Below, in pieces: positions 50,145-59,580 of a stretch of DNA of 64,000 nt. Below the pieces are notes generated by a model. The model saw only the letters and a list, made by a program, of their open reading frames with translations. It was not told where the DNA came from and did no database searches. Source of the stretch: Alistipes sp. GTDB taxonomy: Bacteria; Bacteroidota; Bacteroidia; Bacteroidales; Rikenellaceae. Numbering within the stretch: position 1 is the stretch's first letter; each line of letters opens with the position of its first letter. The stretch spans positions 107,145 to 171,144 of the forward strand of contig JAFQHI010000017.1 of NCBI GenBank assembly GCA_017398045.1. The letters run 5' to 3'. The position numbers and the translations under genes were made by a program.

Positions 50145-53100
50145 ATGAAACGCCTTACGCTTCTTCTGACAGCACTACTCCTTACAAACACGTTGTGGGC
50201 CACTACGCCTCGCTGGTTGCGCTACCCCACCATTTCGCCCGACGGCAAGACGGTGGTATTCAGCTACAAAGGCAACCTTTGGTCGGTCGCATCCGAAGGC
50301 GGTGCGGCACGCCAGCTCACCTCGAACACGGCCTACGACTACGCCCCCGTCATATCGCCCGATGGGCGCGAGGTGGCCTTCGCATCGGACCGTCGTGGCA
50401 ACTTCGACCTCTACGCAATGCCCCTGACGGGCGGTGAGCCGCGTCGTTTGACGACCCATTCGGCCAAAGAGACCCCGTGGTGCTACACCCCCGACGGGAA
50501 GGAGATTCTCTTCACGGCCGCCCTGCAAGACCCCGCCTCGAGCGTACTGTTCCCGAAGGCTTCGATGACCGAACTCTATGCCGTAAGTCGCACGGGCGGT
50601 CGTCCGCGCCAAGTGCTGGCCACGCCGGCCGAGGAGGTCTCGTTTGTCGGCACGAGCAGTCAATTCGTCTATCAGGACTGCAAGGGTGGCGAGAACATCT
50701 GGCGCAAACATCATACCTCTTCCATTACGCGCGATTTGTGGCTCTACGACGGAGCTACCCACACGAAACTGACCTCGTTCGAGGGTGAGGACCGCCAGCC
50801 GCGCCTCTCGGCCGACGGTAAGACGGTCTATTTCCTCAGCGAGCGGGACGGCTCGTTCAACGCCTACTCCTTCCCGCTGGCCGACCCCTCGGCCGTCAAG
50901 CGACTGACAAACCACAAGACCCACCCCGTGCGCTTCCTTTCGGTGGCTGCGGATGGCACGCTGTGCTACACGTGGGACGGCGATATTTACCTCAAGAAAG
51001 GGACGGCAGCCCCGCGCAAGCTGGCGATTGAGATAACTGCCGACGATGCCTCGGCTGACCGCGAACTGCTTCCGGTGCGCATGAGCAGCGATGCCGCCAT
51101 TTCGCCCGACGGCAAGCAGTTGGCCTTCATCTTCCGAGGCGAGGTGTTTATCACCTCGACCGACTACACCACGACCAAGCAGATTACCCACACTGCCGCA
51201 TCGGAATCCGACGTCAGCTTCTCGCCCGACGGGCGCAAGCTCACCTACGCCTCGGAGCGCGACGGTAAGTGGCAGATTTTCACGGCCGAGATGGCCCGCA
51301 AGGAGGATGTAAACTTCCCGAATGCCACGACCATTATCGAAAAGCCGCTCTTCAAGGACAACAAACTCGACCGTCGCGCCCCGCTCTTCTCGCCCGACGG
51401 AAAGGAGTTGGCCTACATCGAGAACCGCGACCGTTTGATGGTGCTGACCCTCGCTACGGGCAAAACACGCCAAATCACCGATGGCGAGCAGTGCTACTCG
51501 ACTTCGGGCGGTTTCGACTACAGCTGGTCGCCCGACGGCAAGTGGTTCGCCCTGAGCTACACGGGCAACGGCCACGAACCCTATACCGACATCGGTATCG
51601 TCTCGGCAGCCGGTGGCGAGCCGATTCACAACCTCACGAACAGCGGCTATACCGACTCCTCGCCCCGCTGGGTGCTGGGGGGCGATGCCCTGCTCTTCAC
51701 TTCGGAGCGTTATGGTATGCGCAACCACGCCTCATGGGGTACGTTGCGCGACGTTATGATTGTCTTCCTCAACCGTGAGGCGCACGACCGATTCCGCCTC
51801 ACGAAGGAGGAGTTGGAGATTGAAAAAGAGCTTCAGAAGCAGCTCAAGGAGGACAAGAAGGAGGGCGACAAAGCCGATGCCAAGAGTTCCGCAAAGGCCG
51901 ACAAGGAGATTGTGGTCGAACTGCGCAACATCGAGGAGCGCATCGTGCGCCTGACCCCCGCTTCGTCGCAACTCGGTGCTGCCGCCCTCGACAAAGAGGG
52001 GGCGATGCTCTATTACCAGGCCGCCTACGAGGGTCCGATGAGCTTGTGGCAACTCGACCTGAAGAAGGGAACCCCCACCAAGATTGGCGCGGCAAGCGGC
52101 CGTATGGCCTGGGACGAGAAGCAGACGACACTCTTCGTATTGGGGGCGCGTGCCATGAAGCTCAAGCCTGCCACCAAAAAGCTCGAACCCATCACTGCCA
52201 CGGCCGAGTTGATGCTCGACCGCGCCGCCGAACGTGCCTATATGTTCGACCGCGTCTATCGCCAGGAGAAGGCCCGCTTCTACAACGAGAAGATGCACGG
52301 AGTAGATTGGGAGATGCTGCGCGAGAGTTACGAGAAATTCCTGCCCCACATCGGCAACAACTACGACTTTTCCGAACTGCTCAGCGAGTGGTTGGGCGAG
52401 TTGAATGTATCGCATACGGGTAGCGGATACCGCGCACCCGCCCTGCCGACGGCCGACGTGACGGCCGATTTGGGTCTCTTCTTCGATGCCGCTTATACGG
52501 GCGACGGGCTGAAGGTGGAGGAGGTCATCGAGCGCGGACCGTTCGACCGTGCCGCTTCACAACTCGAGGCCGGCGACTGCATCATATCGATTGACGGAGT
52601 GGCGATTCGTGCCGGTGAGGACTACTTCCCGCTCCTGAACCGCAAGGCGGGCAAGCGCACGCTGGTGACGATTCGCAAAGCCTCGGGCGAGGAGGTACAG
52701 GAGGTGGTAAAGCCCATCACACGTGCCGCCTGCAACGCCCTGCTCTACAAGCGTTGGGTGAAGCGTGCCGCCGAGGAGGTAGAGCGTCTTTCGGGTGGTC
52801 GTCTGGGCTATGTCCACATCGAATCGATGGGCGACCCGAGCTTCCGCACGGTCTATTCCGATATTTTGGGTCGCTACAACAAGAAGGAGGGCATCGTGAT
52901 TGACACCCGCTTTAACGGTGGTGGCCGTCTGCACGAGGATGTGGAGGTGCTGTTCAGTGGCGAAAAGTACCTCACGCAGGAGGTGCGCGGCAAGGATGCC
53001 TGCGATATGCCTTCGCGCCGTTGGAACAAGGCCTCGATTATGATTATGGGCGAGGCGAACTACTCGAATGCACACGGCACGCCCTGGGTCTATAAATATA

Positions 53101-53360
53101 AGAAGATGGGGTCGCTGGTCGGTATGCCCGTACCGGGTACGATGACCAGCGTAACGTGGGAGACGCTGCAAGACCCCACGCTCTACTTCGGTATTCCGGT
53201 CGTAGGCTATCGCACGGCCGATGGTTCCTACCTCGAGAACAAGCAGTTGGAGCCGGACGTAAAGGTGGAGAACCGTAAGGAGCTGGTCGTGACGGGTCGT
53301 GACGAGCAGCTGGAGGCCGCCGTCAAGCAGCTCCTGAAGGAGATTGACAGCAACAAATAG
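50145..53360 (+). CDS. Tricorn-like protease (S41 family) with signal peptide
   Basis: A 1071-residue protein with a signal peptide (MKRLTLLLTALLLTNTLWA). Residues about 25-540 form two beta-propellers of PD40/WD40-like blades with repeated SPDGK motifs. A charged, helix-rich linker (about 555-590) follows, then a PDZ domain (about 770-850; VIERGPFDRAASQLEAGD) and a C-terminal S41 peptidase domain (about 880-1060; RLGYVHIESMGD, VIDTRFNGGG, IMGEANYSNAHG with the probable nucleophile Ser). This is the tricorn layout, which trims peptides. The HTCS gene starts 29 bp downstream. Confidence 0.88.
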   Translation: MKRLTLLLTALLLTNTLWATTPRWLRYPTISPDGKTVVFSYKGNLWSVASEGGAARQLTSNTAYDYAPVISPDGREVAFASDRRGNFDLYAMPLTGGEPRRLTTHSAKETPWCYTPDGKEILFTAALQDPASSVLFPKASMTELYAVSRTGGRPRQVLATPAEEVSFVGTSSQFVYQDCKGGENIWRKHHTSSITRDLWLYDGATHTKLTSFEGEDRQPRLSADGKTVYFLSERDGSFNAYSFPLADPSAVKRLTNHKTHPVRFLSVAADGTLCYTWDGDIYLKKGTAAPRKLAIEITADDASADRELLPVRMSSDAAISPDGKQLAFIFRGEVFITSTDYTTTKQITHTAASESDVSFSPDGRKLTYASERDGKWQIFTAEMARKEDVNFPNATTIIEKPLFKDNKLDRRAPLFSPDGKELAYIENRDRLMVLTLATGKTRQITDGEQCYSTSGGFDYSWSPDGKWFALSYTGNGHEPYTDIGIVSAAGGEPIHNLTNSGYTDSSPRWVLGGDALLFTSERYGMRNHASWGTLRDVMIVFLNREAHDRFRLTKEELEIEKELQKQLKEDKKEGDKADAKSSAKADKEIVVELRNIEERIVRLTPASSQLGAAALDKEGAMLYYQAAYEGPMSLWQLDLKKGTPTKIGAASGRMAWDEKQTTLFVLGARAMKLKPATKKLEPITATAELMLDRAAERAYMFDRVYRQEKARFYNEKMHGVDWEMLRESYEKFLPHIGNNYDFSELLSEWLGELNVSHTGSGYRAPALPTADVTADLGLFFDAAYTGDGLKVEEVIERGPFDRAASQLEAGDCIISIDGVAIRAGEDYFPLLNRKAGKRTLVTIRKASGEEVQEVVKPITRAACNALLYKRWVKRAAEEVERLSGGRLGYVHIESMGDPSFRTVYSDILGRYNKKEGIVIDTRFNGGGRLHEDVEVLFSGEKYLTQEVRGKDACDMPSRRWNKASIMIMGEANYSNAHGTPWVYKYKKMGSLVGMPVPGTMTSVTWETLQDPTLYFGIPVVGYRTADGSYLENKQLEPDVKVENRKELVVTGRDEQLEAAVKQLLKEIDSNK

Positions 53361-53389
53361 GAGCAGGCAACGAATCCGAAACGCGACAA

Positions 53390-56300
53390 ATGGCTATGCA
53401 ACGATTTTGGCTTGCGGTGGTGGCGTTGTGCCTGGGCCTTACGGCCGAGGCGCAGGCACCGAATTGTAACATCATTCACTACTCACGCGAACTCTCGTCG
53501 CGTTACGTGGAGGCTATTGCACAAGACCGGGCGGGCTACATCTACCTCGGCACGCGCAATGGACTGTGTCGCTACGACGGCCATGAGTTCCGCTTTTTCA
53601 AGAGCTACCCGGGGGATGCCTGCCGCCTTTCACACAACCGCATCAACACGATTGCCGTCAGTGCGCAGAACAACATCTGGTGTCTGGCGCACAACCTGAA
53701 GGTGTATCTCTTCGACTCCGAGACGGGCCATTTTCACGACCCCTTTGCCGCCCTCAAATTCGACACGCCTCCCCTGTTGAACCACATCTATACCCTCCCG
53801 AACGGCATCACCTACCTCGTGGGAGCCGAATGGGTGATACGTGTCGATGAAAGGCAGCTGCACATCGACCACATCCGCCCGCAACACTTCCGTTGTATGC
53901 GACTCGGCAGTGAAGAGCTGGCCGGCGAGCAGGTAATAGATGTTGTGATGGACGGCGAGGGCAACGAGTGGTTGCTCACCGACCAGACGGTCAAGATAAT
54001 CGGGCAACAGAAGCACACCACACCATCGGGTGCAGTCGCCCTATGCGTCACCCAAAGTGCCGTCTGGCTCATCGAGGAGCGTGGCACGCTTTCGCGCTAC
54101 GCGAACGGAGCCGTCGAACCACGCCTCTTCCGCCTCCCCGCCACACACGGCCGACCGCGCAACATTCAGCCCGTGAACGATGATTTGATAGGTATCTCGA
54201 CCGACTTGGGTCTTTCGCTCTACGATGCGGCCCGCAACCGGTTCGAGTTTATCGCCGTGGAGGGTGGCAAGGTGAACTACTTCCGACAAGATTCGCACGG
54301 AGCATACTGGATTTTTACGGACCACGAAGGGGTCTTTCGCTACGAACCGAAGCGAGGTGAGATGACCCACCTGATGAATCGCAAGGAGGACCTTCCCTCC
54401 GAAAACGAGAACCTCAGCTTCTGGCACGAAGACAGCAAGGGCCATATATTTGTCGTTCCGGAGCGGGGCGTACTCTCCTACTACAACCCCGAAAGCAACC
54501 GACTCGAACTGCTCTCATCGAACGACAGTTCCCAGCCCTACAAAGGCCGCACACGCCACTATCTGGTGGACCATCAGCGCAACATCTGGTGCGTCGAGGT
54601 GGGTGGTGTTTCGCGTATCTCGGTCAAGCCAGGCACCTTTTCACACCACCGATTCGACACGCAGACCGACGCCCGTGCCTTCCTCTACGATGACCAGGAG
54701 CGCATCTGGGTCAGCACGCGCGACTACGAGGTTATCCTCCACGATAACCGACTCAATCGGCTCGGCTACCTCCGCTCCGACGGCAGTATCGTCCCCACAC
54801 CCTCCCGCTTCGAGGCCCCGATTTACACCTTTGAGATGGATGAAGAGGGGGTGATTTGGATGGGGTCGCGCTTTAGCGGTCTTTATCGACTAACCCCGCA
54901 GGGCAACCGCTACCACGTGGAACGCTTCACACACCGGCCGGAGGACAGCTACTCGATTAGCGACGACAACATCTACGACATCCACCGCGACCGCCACGGA
55001 CGGTTGTGGATAGCCACCTATGGCGGTGGCCTGAACCTGGTCGAAGAGCAGGGGAATAAACTGCGGTTTCTCCACGCGGGCAACCGGCTGAACTATCCGC
55101 TCGAACGACACAGCCAGCTGCGTGTCATCGAGGAGACCCCCAAGGGGATATTCCTCGGTTCGACGAACGGTCTGGTTCACTTCCCGCACTGGGTCGAGCA
55201 GTTGGATTCGATATCCTTTACCTGCTACGAAGTGCCGGAGAACGGCATCGACGGACTCCTCTCGAGCGACGTGCGCGACATCCACTACACCTCCAACGGA
55301 GAGCTGTATCTGCTCTCCTTTTCGGGCGGTTTGAGCCGTCTGAAGCGCGACGAGCAGGGCGAAATTCGTTTCGAGAACTTCACCGAAAAGGAGGGGCTTC
55401 CCTCGGCCCAGGTGCTGTCGATGATTGAGGATGCCGACGGCAGCCAATGGATTCTTTCCGAGACGGTTGTCTTCCGTTTCGACCCTGCAACCGGCTACTT
55501 CGAACACTATGGCGAACGCTACAGCAACGAGAAATACTACTTCAGCGAGGCCAAACCGATTCTCCACGGTGACCATCTGTTGGTCGGCACCTCGAACGGA
55601 TTCTGCCTCGTACCTACGCGCGAAACACAAAGTCCCTTTGTGCCTCCCCTGATGCTCTCCGAACTGATTGTCGAGGGCGAACCGCACACGGAGGGGCTGG
55701 TACAACTCGACCGCATCGAGTTGGGTCCCGACGAGCGTGATTTGCAACTTTCGTTCGTGGCACTGGATTATGTCAATCCGGGGGCTATCCGCTATGCCTA
55801 TCGCCTCGACGGGGAGTTGGAAAATTGGCAACACCTGGGGAAGCAGCGACACCTCCACTTTGTGGACCTGCATCGGGGCGAACACACACTTCGCATCCGC
55901 TCGACGAACAGCAACGGCCGATGGGTCGAGAACGACTATGTGCTGCATATCGATGTAACGCCCACCTTCTGGGAGACGGGCTGGGCCTGGATGCTCTACC
56001 TCATGGGCGTAGTGCTGGTGGCCTACCTGTGGGTACGCATGGTGAAGTTGCGCCAGCGTGTAGTGATGGAGCAGCAGTTGAGCGACATCAAATTGCGCTT
56101 CTTCACCGATATTTCGCACGAATTGCGCACCCCTTTGACGCTTATTGCAACCCCCATCGAGATGCTGCTCAGCCGCGAAAAGTTCACCAACGAGGGCCAT
56201 GCGCAGATGCTCGTGGTACGCAACAACACGCAACGCCTCCTGACGCTGGTGAATCAGATTCTCGATTTCCGCAAATTGGAGAGCAAGAAGATGCGCCTGG

Positions 56301-57649
56301 TTTTGGAGCATACCGATGCGCTGGAGGTGATACGCGAGACGATGAGCCACTTCGACCTTTTAAGCGAAGAGCATCACATCGACTACAGCCTGTCGTGCAA
56401 CGAGGAGAGCATCCCGGGCTGGGTGGACCGCGACAAATTACAAAAGATGCTCTTCAACCTGCTCTCCAATGCCTTCAAATACACCCCCGACGGCAACCCG
56501 ATTATGGTGCGGGTTTCGAAGGTCGAACGGCAGCTCCAAATAGAGGTGATTGACGGTGGTGTAGGCATCGCGGATGCCGACAAGGAGCGACTCTTCCAAC
56601 GCTTTGAGAATGTGTCGAAAATCAACCTCTTCAAGCCCTCTACAGGATTGGGACTCGCGCTTGTGTCGGAGTTGGTTCAGCTGCTTGGCGGCAAGATACA
56701 CATGGAGAGTACGCCCGGTGTGGGCAGTCGTTTCACGCTCCTCTTACCGCTCGAGAAGGAGGCCTTCCACCGCATGAAACACGTCGATTTCCTGCTCGGT
56801 GAGCAGCTCAAAAGCCCCAACAACGAGCTGGAGAAGGAGGATGACCCGCTCGATAGCGAGGAGATGGAAGAGGAGACGAAGCGGCTGATACTCATCGTGG
56901 AGGACAACGAGGAGTTGCGGGTTATGCTGCGCACGATTCTCTCCGAAGAGTACCTTATCATCGAGGCGGCCAACGGCGAGGAGGGCCTGCACCTGGCACG
57001 CGAAAAGGCTCCCGACCTGATTGTGAGCGATGTCCTGATGCCGGTGATGGATGGTCTGGAGATGGTGCGTCGATTGCGGGAGGATGCCACCACGGCCCAC
57101 CTGCAAATTCTGATGCTCTCGGCCAAAGCCTCGCTCGACGACCGCATCGAGGGGTTGGAACAGGGTGCCGATGATTACCTTCCGAAGCCCTTCCATGCCA
57201 GCTACCTCTTGGCGCGCGTGAAGTCGCTCATCGAACGTCGCACGGAGTTACAGCAGCGACTGCTGGCCGAGTTGGCGGTTGCCTCCGACCGACCGGAACA
57301 CCCCGACGAGCAGGTTTCGCCCGAGATTCGCTTCCTGAACGAGGCAACGGCCATCATCGAACGCCACATCGACGACGGCAATTGGAGCATCGAGGATTTT
57401 GCCTCCGAAATGTGCCTTTCGCACACCTCGCTCTTCCAGCGCATGAAATCGGTGGTGGGGCTTTCGCCGGTGGAGTTTATCCGTGAGGTCCGCCTGAAGA
57501 GGGCCTGTCAGCTCATCGACGAAGGGAACCATAACATCACCTCCATCAGCTACATGGTCGGCTTCTCGGACCCGAAGTACTTTACACGTGTCTTCAAAAA
57601 GCGTTTCGGTGTACCGCCTTCGCAGTATGGAGAGCAGACGCTCGAATAG
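53390..57649 (+). CDS. Hybrid two-component system regulator (HTCS)
   Basis: A 1419-residue one-piece signalling protein. It has a signal peptide (about 1-23, ending AEAQA), two periplasmic seven-bladed propellers (about 25-755) with repeated blade motifs such as GTRNGLCRYDG and GGGLNLV, a Y_Y_Y domain (about 775-855) and a membrane helix (about 865-885). The histidine kinase has DISHELRTPL (His near 910) and N/G boxes; the receiver (about 1166-1280) has Asp in LIVSDVLMPVMDG; and an AraC-type HTH domain (about 1315-1419) ends the protein. HTCS usually sense glycan fragments and switch on polysaccharide utilisation genes; no SusC/D pair is near, so this one may control the protease (inference). 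Confidence 0.93.
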   Translation: MAMQRFWLAVVALCLGLTAEAQAPNCNIIHYSRELSSRYVEAIAQDRAGYIYLGTRNGLCRYDGHEFRFFKSYPGDACRLSHNRINTIAVSAQNNIWCLAHNLKVYLFDSETGHFHDPFAALKFDTPPLLNHIYTLPNGITYLVGAEWVIRVDERQLHIDHIRPQHFRCMRLGSEELAGEQVIDVVMDGEGNEWLLTDQTVKIIGQQKHTTPSGAVALCVTQSAVWLIEERGTLSRYANGAVEPRLFRLPATHGRPRNIQPVNDDLIGISTDLGLSLYDAARNRFEFIAVEGGKVNYFRQDSHGAYWIFTDHEGVFRYEPKRGEMTHLMNRKEDLPSENENLSFWHEDSKGHIFVVPERGVLSYYNPESNRLELLSSNDSSQPYKGRTRHYLVDHQRNIWCVEVGGVSRISVKPGTFSHHRFDTQTDARAFLYDDQERIWVSTRDYEVILHDNRLNRLGYLRSDGSIVPTPSRFEAPIYTFEMDEEGVIWMGSRFSGLYRLTPQGNRYHVERFTHRPEDSYSISDDNIYDIHRDRHGRLWIATYGGGLNLVEEQGNKLRFLHAGNRLNYPLERHSQLRVIEETPKGIFLGSTNGLVHFPHWVEQLDSISFTCYEVPENGIDGLLSSDVRDIHYTSNGELYLLSFSGGLSRLKRDEQGEIRFENFTEKEGLPSAQVLSMIEDADGSQWILSETVVFRFDPATGYFEHYGERYSNEKYYFSEAKPILHGDHLLVGTSNGFCLVPTRETQSPFVPPLMLSELIVEGEPHTEGLVQLDRIELGPDERDLQLSFVALDYVNPGAIRYAYRLDGELENWQHLGKQRHLHFVDLHRGEHTLRIRSTNSNGRWVENDYVLHIDVTPTFWETGWAWMLYLMGVVLVAYLWVRMVKLRQRVVMEQQLSDIKLRFFTDISHELRTPLTLIATPIEMLLSREKFTNEGHAQMLVVRNNTQRLLTLVNQILDFRKLESKKMRLVLEHTDALEVIRETMSHFDLLSEEHHIDYSLSCNEESIPGWVDRDKLQKMLFNLLSNAFKYTPDGNPIMVRVSKVERQLQIEVIDGGVGIADADKERLFQRFENVSKINLFKPSTGLGLALVSELVQLLGGKIHMESTPGVGSRFTLLLPLEKEAFHRMKHVDFLLGEQLKSPNNELEKEDDPLDSEEMEEETKRLILIVEDNEELRVMLRTILSEEYLIIEAANGEEGLHLAREKAPDLIVSDVLMPVMDGLEMVRRLREDATTAHLQILMLSAKASLDDRIEGLEQGADDYLPKPFHASYLLARVKSLIERRTELQQRLLAELAVASDRPEHPDEQVSPEIRFLNEATAIIERHIDDGNWSIEDFASEMCLSHTSLFQRMKSVVGLSPVEFIREVRLKRACQLIDEGNHNITSISYMVGFSDPKYFTRVFKKRFGVPPSQYGEQTLE

Positions 57650-57695
57650 CGCGACGACGCATGACAACACCCCGCTAAAGGGGGCAACAAAATAC

Positions 57696-57732
57696 GAAAG
57701 AGGCTGTTTGGCAATGCGCCACAGCCTCTTTC
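57696..57732 (+). terminator. Terminator of the protease/HTCS operon
   Basis: GAAAGAGGCTGT (57696-57707) pairs perfectly with ACAGCCTCTTTC (57721-57732); the loop contains a further GGC/GCC pair. The T tract is short. Confidence 0.75.
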
Positions 57733-57751
57733 CACTTAACTAACTTTAGCC

Positions 57752-57782
57752 TATCGGATACTCCCATGGGAGCTATCCGATA
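57752..57782. repeat. 31-bp palindrome
   Basis: TATCGGATA (57752-57760) and TATCCGATA (57774-57782) are exact inverted repeats flanking the perfect palindrome TCCCATGGGA (57762-57771). It may be a protein-binding site or an RNA hairpin; no T run follows directly. Confidence 0.65.
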
Positions 57783-58014
57783 CAAAAGTAGGTACTTTGG
57801 AGGTCGATTAGGGGGTAATTTTTTGCTAAAAAGGTGGACAAAGGGCAAAAAACGAGGTGTTTTGTTGCAAATGGGGTGTGTTTTTGTCTCACCGACCTGC
57901 GCCTATCAGCCAAATTTGGAAAGTTTTTGCTTTTCTACGAGGCGGATGAAAGCGTGGCTTACTCGTCAAAGAAGAAGAAGGCCTGGGCTTATTGGCCAAA
58001 AAAAGAGGAATACC

Positions 58015-58048
58015 AAAAAACAACAAAGGCTGCCCACTTGGACAGCCT
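58015..58048 (-). terminator. Terminator of tRNA-Arg
   Basis: On the minus strand AGGCTGTCC-AAGT-GGGCAGCCT (one mismatch) is followed by TTGTTGTTTTTT. Confidence 0.8.
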
Positions 58049-58053
58049 CTTTG

Positions 58054-58127
58054 TGACACCGACAGGACTCAAACCTGTAACCTTCTGATCCGTAGTCAGA
58101 TGCTCTATTCAATTAAGCTACGGTGCC
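58054..58127 (-). tRNA. tRNA-Arg (ACG)
   Basis: Acceptor GGCACCG pairs with CGGTGTC; the anticodon stem TCTGA/TCAGA encloses CTACGGA, giving ACG (A34 is normally edited to inosine); the T arm is CAGG-TTTGAGT-CCTG. Discriminator A; CCA not encoded. Confidence 0.94.
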
Positions 58128-58139
58128 GAATTGCGATTG

Positions 58140-58171
58140 CAAATGTAGGGCGAAAATGGGAATTGTGCAAA
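58140..58171 (-). promoter_or_regulatory. Promoter of tRNA-Arg
   Basis: Minus strand TTTG (58168-58171), 20 bp, TACATTTG (58140-58147): a full match. Confidence 0.85.
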
Positions 58172-58241
58172 CTTTTCGAGGAAAAAATTTTATAAAAATC
58201 ACACCATGCTCGACCAAAAACGGCGTAACAAGCTGATATTC

Positions 58242-59390
58242 CTAACAATAGAGCGAAATATCCTGTTCGGTAATTTTTTCCTCCGAGAGGATGATTAACC
58301 GCTCAACGACATTCCTCAGTTCCCGAATGTTGCCACTCCACCCCTTTTGTTGCAGGGCATCGAGGGCCTCGCGGTCGATTTTTTTTGGTTCGATGCGGTA
58401 CTCTTCGGCAATGCGATGGATGAAATGGTCCGTGAGAAGCGGAATATCCGAGGCGTGTTCCCGCAATGCAGGGACCCGAATCACAATGACACCGATACGA
58501 TGATAGAGGTCCTCGCGAAAATTACCGCGACGAATCTCCTCCCTCAAATCCTTGTTGGTGGCGGCCAGCACACGCACATTGACCTCGATATCGCGGTCGC
58601 TCCCCACACGGCAGATTTTTCGTTCCTGCAACGCACGTAGCACTTTGGCCTGGGCCGCGAGCGACATATCGCCAATCTCATCCATAAAGAGCGTTCCCCC
58701 GTCGGCCAGCTCGAATTTCCCTTTGCGCTGTTTGATGGCCGAGGTGAAGGCTCCGCGTTCGTGGCCGAAGAGTTCGCTTTCGATAAGTTCGGAGGGGATG
58801 GCGGCACAATTCACCTCCACGAAGGGTGCCGAAGCGCGCGGGCTTGCCTGGTGCAGGTGACGAGCCACCAACTCTTTACCCGTACCATTCTCCCCCGTAA
58901 TCAGCACTCGCGCCTCGCTCGGAGCCACCTTCGCAATCAACTCCCTGACACGCACCATCTCGGGCGAGGTGCCGATGATGGCCTCGACGGTCGAGGGCGA
59001 CGTGACGCGACGGGCGCGACGCACCGATGTGCGCTGTGAGAGTTGGGAGGGCAAGGACTCGCCCTCCTCGTCGAGCGTGCGGTGAACCACTTGCAGCAGG
59101 CGGTTCATATCTATCGGGCGGGTGAGGTAATCCTCGGCCCCGTGGCGCACCGCCTCGATGGCCGAATCAATCGAGGCGTCGGCCGAGAGGACGATAAAGG
59201 GAATCGAATGCCCCTCATCGAAGGGAACTTCGCGGTCGGTGAGCAACAAATCGAAGCGGAGCGTTGTGAGCAGTTTGCGGGCCGCTTCGGCCGTATCGAC
59301 CGCCTCTGCCGCATAGCCCTCATATTCGAGGCGTTCGCGCAGGGTGTTTCGCATACTTTTTGAGGGGTCGAGGATTAAAACCTTTCTCAT
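58242..59390 (-). CDS. NtrC-like sigma-54 activator without DNA-binding domain
   Basis: A 382-residue protein. Residues 1-115 look like a receiver, but the acidic pair is reduced to LILDPSK and the conserved Lys is replaced (YLTRP); an Asp is kept in LLLTDREV. Residues about 135-375 are the AAA+ domain: Walker A GENGTGKE, GAFTSA in place of the sigma-54 contact loop GAFTGA, Walker B GGTLFMDEIGD, and arginine fingers in FREDLYHRI. The protein ends right after the AAA+ domain (DISLYC), so the usual Fis-type HTH is missing. Similar short NtrC-like proteins occur in Bacteroidetes. It may act on sigma-54 from solution. Confidence 0.85.
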   Translation of the reverse strand: MRKVLILDPSKSMRNTLRERLEYEGYAAEAVDTAEAARKLLTTLRFDLLLTDREVPFDEGHSIPFIVLSADASIDSAIEAVRHGAEDYLTRPIDMNRLLQVVHRTLDEEGESLPSQLSQRTSVRRARRVTSPSTVEAIIGTSPEMVRVRELIAKVAPSEARVLITGENGTGKELVARHLHQASPRASAPFVEVNCAAIPSELIESELFGHERGAFTSAIKQRKGKFELADGGTLFMDEIGDMSLAAQAKVLRALQERKICRVGSDRDIEVNVRVLAATNKDLREEIRRGNFREDLYHRIGVIVIRVPALREHASDIPLLTDHFIHRIAEEYRIEPKKIDREALDALQQKGWSGNIRELRNVVERLIILSEEKITEQDISLYC

Positions 59391-59392
59391 GG

Positions 59393-59423
59393 CTTGTGAA
59401 TTGTAAAAATTTCGCTAAATTTG
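59393..59423 (+). promoter_or_regulatory. Promoter of the DUF4290 gene
   Basis: CTTG (59393-59396), 19 bp, TAAATTTG (59416-59423). It overlaps the divergent promoter of the NtrC-like gene, so the two compete for polymerase. Confidence 0.6.
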
Positions 59424-59427
59424 CCCT

Positions 59428-59460
59428 CAAATGTACTAATTCTCATCGCCGAAACCCAAA
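59428..59460 (-). promoter_or_regulatory. Promoter of the NtrC-like gene
   Basis: Minus strand TTTG (59457-59460), 21 bp, TACATTTG (59428-59435). A standard promoter, with no sigma-54 site (GG-N10-GC) seen here. Confidence 0.7.
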
Positions 59461-59580
59461 ACGGACGGCGACCGACGAGGGATGGAAAATGTGGGCAAAG
59501 TGTGCAATCCAAACGCACCGTTTAGGACCCTTCCGAGCCGTAAAGCAACTCTGAACCCTCTGTTTTGAACCACAAAAAGG

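Larger units (their letters stand above)
57650..58053. other. Intergenic region between HTCS and tRNA-Arg
   Basis: About 400 bp with no convincing gene. It holds the HTCS terminator, a 31-bp palindrome, a -7-like TACTTTTG on the minus strand beside it, and the tRNA-Arg terminator. An 84-codon plus frame (57834-58088) ends inside the antisense of tRNA-Arg and is rejected. Confidence 0.6.

Noticed and set aside
50175-51728. 517-codon minus-strand frame opposite the tricorn-like protease
   Set aside because: Antisense by-product; the plus frame has signal peptide, propeller repeats, PDZ and S41 domains.
57834-58088. 84-codon plus-strand frame after the HTCS gene
   Set aside because: Its 3' third is the antisense of the tRNA-Arg terminator and gene, it has no promoter or ribosome site, and the product looks like no known family.
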